Notes under the pieces: generated by a model
Seen by the model: only the letters and a program-made list of their open reading frames with translations
The model's database searches: none
Told to the model about the DNA's origin: nothing
Part shown: positions 61,816-64,000 of the stretch, in pieces
Numbering within the stretch: the first letter of the stretch is position 1
How the letters are laid out: every line of letters starts with the position of its first letter
Made by a program: the position numbers and the translations under genes
NCBI GenBank assembly: GCA_023436585.1
Contig: JAEZIN010000006.1
Coordinates: forward strand, 124,001-188,000
DNA from: Bacillota bacterium
Lineage (GTDB): Bacteria; Bacillota; Clostridia; Christensenellales; Aristaeellaceae
DNA: 64,000 nt
Direction: 5' to 3'

Positions 61816-63068
61816 ATCCATAACCCTAATCCCGGCGCATCCACATAGTAGATTTCCTCGCCATCGGGCAGAGTGTTCCATCCATATTTTAATACGTGCG
61901 GGTCGTACTTTTGCATTGCATCCTGAATATCCATATGCGCAAAGCCCACGCTTTCCACGTCTTCCTTGGATAAAAGCCTGGGATCGGTGGCGTAGGTGAT
62001 CTTGAAGCGCCCATCGGAAGAGCCGTGAATCAAATGGGCGGAAACCATCAGCAGGTTCTCAAACGCGCCTTGTTTGTACAATTCCAGGATACGCCTGGTG
62101 CCCGTATAGCCGTAAGCGCGGATGGCCCGGTCCACTTCCTCATTTTCGCCGAAGGCTTGAATCCCCGGCGCCAAAACAACAAGCTCTCCGCCATCGGCCA
62201 CGATCATCCGCGTGCGGTAAATGGCCTTGTTGCCTACCCAGGTGGTGCGGTATTCCTCCGCTTCAAGGTAAGCCACCACCTTTTTTGCAGGGCGTTCCAA
62301 ATAATTGATGTTGAGCTCTTGGGACAGGGCAACCGCATGCTCAAAAGCATCCCGCTTGTCGCCGATATATAAACCGTGGAGGTTTACATCCTCACCGGAT
62401 TTCTGGACGACCGTGAGGATATAGCATAAAGGCAGATCCTTCAAAAAGCTCTCTTGGGCATAGTCAAAGACCTTGCGTACAGGGGCATGATCATTGCCCA
62501 GGGCTTTCTCCGCGCCGCAGACAGCTCCCAGCATGTGGGTCTTGTTGATCATCTGCCGGCCGCCGACCCCCACAAAAATGTTTTTGCTGTAGTTGGCCAT
62601 GCCCGCCACCTCGTGGGGCACCACCTGGCCGACGGACAGGATCAGGTCATAGCCTCCCTCATACAGCCTTCTGTTGACCTCCACGCCGATGTCCGTTTCA
62701 AACAGGCCGCCGGATACACGTCTCACGAATTCCGCCGGGACAGTGCCCAGCAACATTGTATCGGTGCGCCAGTTGTGAGTAAGAAACCGCTCCGGCGGGA
62801 TCTCGCCGAACATGCGTCGTATTTCATCCGCCGTCATGGCAACATGGGTGCCTGTGGCGGGCAGGATATCTACTTGCGCGCGGCCGCACAGCTTAAAATA
62901 GATTTCCCGCGTAACCAGCCCGGCCATGGAATAAAAGCGCGTGATGTCCGGGGGGATGATCAGTACTTTTTCAAGCGCCGTGTGCTGAGCAAGCAGCCGG
63001 TCAAGGCTTTCCAAGATTTCTTCCATAGAGATGGGCCGTTCTTTGCATGTGATGGCTATCGTATTCAC
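61803..63068 (-). CDS. LarA-family nickel-pincer racemase/epimerase
   Basis: The 421-residue protein is of the lactate-racemase (LarA, DUF2088) family: IIPPDITRFYSMAG, ATGTHVAMT, SVGQVVPHEVAGMANYSKN and GVGGRQM, with the pincer-binding and catalytic His/Lys regions in the expected order. LarA relatives racemise or epimerise alpha-hydroxy acids and need a nickel-pincer cofactor made by LarB, LarC and LarE, none of which is visible here. The start is a GTG at 63068, 9 bp behind AAAGGAG; the long upstream frame lacks a site. Confidence 0.85.
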   Translation of the reverse strand: MNTIAITCKERPISMEEILESLDRLLAQHTALEKVLIIPPDITRFYSMAGLVTREIYFKLCGRAQVDILPATGTHVAMTADEIRRMFGEIPPERFLTHNWRTDTMLLGTVPAEFVRRVSGGLFETDIGVEVNRRLYEGGYDLILSVGQVVPHEVAGMANYSKNIFVGVGGRQMINKTHMLGAVCGAEKALGNDHAPVRKVFDYAQESFLKDLPLCYILTVVQKSGEDVNLHGLYIGDKRDAFEHAVALSQELNINYLERPAKKVVAYLEAEEYRTTWVGNKAIYRTRMIVADGGELVVLAPGIQAFGENEEVDRAIRAYGYTGTRRILELYKQGAFENLLMVSAHLIHGSSDGRFKITYATDPRLLSKEDVESVGFAHMDIQDAMQKYDPHVLKYGWNTLPDGEEIYYVDAPGLGLWICRG

Positions 63069-63234
63069 CGTATACTCCTTTGCGCATAACGCTTGCTTGG
63101 TGAGGCTGATTCCATTATACACGAAACCGGGCCCTCCCAAGAAGAAAAATGCAAATTTGCATGCCGGTAAGGCAAGAATAGAATGGAAGGAAGGATGCCA
63201 CATCCTCCCTAAAGCAGGATTCGCCAAAATGGGA

Positions 63235-63263
63235 TTGACAAGCATGGCGGATGCTGTTATTTT
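63235..63263 (+). promoter_or_regulatory. promoter of the thioredoxin-reductase-like gene
   Basis: TTGACA (63235-63240) and TATTTT (63258-63263) are 17 bp apart. The spacer holds the inverted repeat AGCAT-GGCGG-ATGCT (63241-63255), a possible operator. Confidence 0.65.
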
Positions 63264-63294
63264 GATCAATAGAAACGCGAAGGAGGATACATCA

Positions 63295-64000
63295 TTGCTG
63301 GACATCGCCATTGTGGGCGGCGGGCCCGCCGGATGGTCTGCGGCCATTACGGCCAGAATGCGCAATCAGTCGGTTTGCGTGTTTTCCCCTGCGGAGGAAA
63401 GCACCTGGCTATATAAGGCGGACAAGGTGGATAACTATCCCGGCCTGCCGGGCATCAGCGGGAAAAAGATGCTGGACGCTTTTGAGCACCAGGCGCTGGA
63501 TATGGGCGCAGAGCTGCAAAGGGCTGTGGTACGCCAGATCATGGAAACCGGGGGCAGCTTTATGCTGCTGGCTGAGAACGAAGTCATCGAGGCCAAAACA
63601 ATCATTCTGGCCATGGGTGCCGCCCGCCCCAAGCCGCTGCCCGGGGAGACGGAATACCTTGGCCGCGGCGTCAGCTACTGCGGTACTTGCGACGGCATGT
63701 TTTACCGGGGCAAGAAGGTTGCCGTACTGTCCAGCGGGGAACAGGGCCTGCATGAGGCCAACTTCCTGGCCGATCTGGCGGAGGAGCTTATCTATTTCCC
63801 GCTGAAGAAGCACGACACCAAGGGCCTGGACGGCCGCGTGAAGGTACTTGGCGAAAAGCCCGTCCAAATCAAAGAGGCGGACGGCGGCCTATCGGTGGTT
63901 ACAGACAAGGGGCTGCACGGCGCGGCCGGCGTGTTTGTGTTCCGCCCCGCGGTGGCCATCGATCAGCTTCTGCCGGGGCTCAAAACAGAAGGCGCATTTA
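63295..64000 (+). CDS. thioredoxin-reductase-like flavoprotein (cut by window end)
   Basis: From a TTG start at 63295 behind AAGGAGG, 235 residues are visible and the frame runs off the window. The FAD motif DIAIVGGGPAGWSAA and the redox pair in SYCGTCDGMFYRGKK (Cys129, Cys132) are present, with GAARPKPLPGE between them. The second nucleotide site is degenerate: where NADPH-dependent enzymes have GGGNSA and HRR, this has LSSGEQGLHEA and FPLKKHD. This suggests a ferredoxin-dependent flavin thioredoxin reductase as known from Clostridia, or another reductant. The C-terminus is not seen. Confidence 0.82.
   Translation, partial: MLDIAIVGGGPAGWSAAITARMRNQSVCVFSPAEESTWLYKADKVDNYPGLPGISGKKMLDAFEHQALDMGAELQRAVVRQIMETGGSFMLLAENEVIEAKTIILAMGAARPKPLPGETEYLGRGVSYCGTCDGMFYRGKKVAVLSSGEQGLHEANFLADLAEELIYFPLKKHDTKGLDGRVKVLGEKPVQIKEADGGLSVVTDKGLHGAAGVFVFRPAVAIDQLLPGLKTEGAF

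Overview
The window looks like the chromosome of an anaerobic, spore-forming member of the Clostridia (Bacillota). The support is a gerA-type germination operon, consensus TTGACA/TATAAT promoters with AGGAGG ribosome sites, PadR and GerA families, an ECF sigma module and rho-independent terminators throughout. Most of it is fairly GC-rich. Two AT-rich stretches stand out as acquired: the first 2 kb, and an island at 49.9-60.0 kb. The glycosidases (GH31, GH42, GH43) suggest a plant- or host-glycan-rich gut habitat; that is inference.

Layout. 0-2 kb: small membrane proteins, including a SieB-like superinfection-exclusion candidate and a broken paralogue. 2.1-10.7 kb: a LacI-type sensor fused to GGDEF, a DUF3788/DUF3795 protein, a Crp/Fnr regulator, and an alpha-xylosidase plus beta-galactosidase pair. 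10.7-18 kb: an unrecognised 730-residue coiled-coil protein, an SH3/peptidoglycan-binding exoprotein behind a candidate c-di-AMP riboswitch, a double-domain glycosyltransferase and UDP-GlcNAc 2-epimerase. 18.1-18.45 kb: four tandem ~107-bp units with conserved hairpins. 18.5-20.7 kb: eno and gpmA. 20.8-25 kb: the gerA operon. 25-30.3 kb: a two-component system, a PadR/HAAS/DUF4097 set with a truncated last member, and two short-chain dehydrogenases. 30.4-35.2 kb: GH43, DUF1848, a metallo-hydrolase, YlxP and a P-loop kinase.

35.4-46.5 kb is the metabolic centrepiece: an 11-gene minus-strand operon. In transcription order it encodes an ATC-hydrolase-like enzyme, a complete branched-chain-type ABC importer, a CyuA-like L-cysteine desulfidase, an SDR, a GntR/FCD regulator and DhaK/DhaL-type kinase subunits. 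It has one strong promoter with a palindrome in its spacer and a ~280-nt structured leader. A formate/nitrite-channel family gene lies just upstream on the same strand. Uptake and opening of a sulfur compound, release of sulfide and sulfide export is a coherent but untested reading.

46.8-49.7 kb: an ECF sigma factor, a membrane anti-sigma candidate and a solute-binding protein with no permease. 49.9-60.0 kb: a ~10.07-kb island that has split a tRNA-Val(CAC) gene into two halves with complementary acceptor stems, and that itself carries a complete tRNA-Val(CAC). Its cargo is defence-like: a membrane glycerophosphodiester phosphodiesterase, paired HTH regulators with three operators spaced exactly 31 bp, a methylase-related subunit, a 1408-residue GIY-YIG/helicase/methyltransferase fusion, an hsdR remnant and a PD-(D/E)XK-like protein. 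No integrase is visible. 60-64 kb: a small helical protein, an exported Ntn hydrolase, a LarA-family racemase and the start of a thioredoxin-reductase-like flavoprotein with a degenerate NADPH site.
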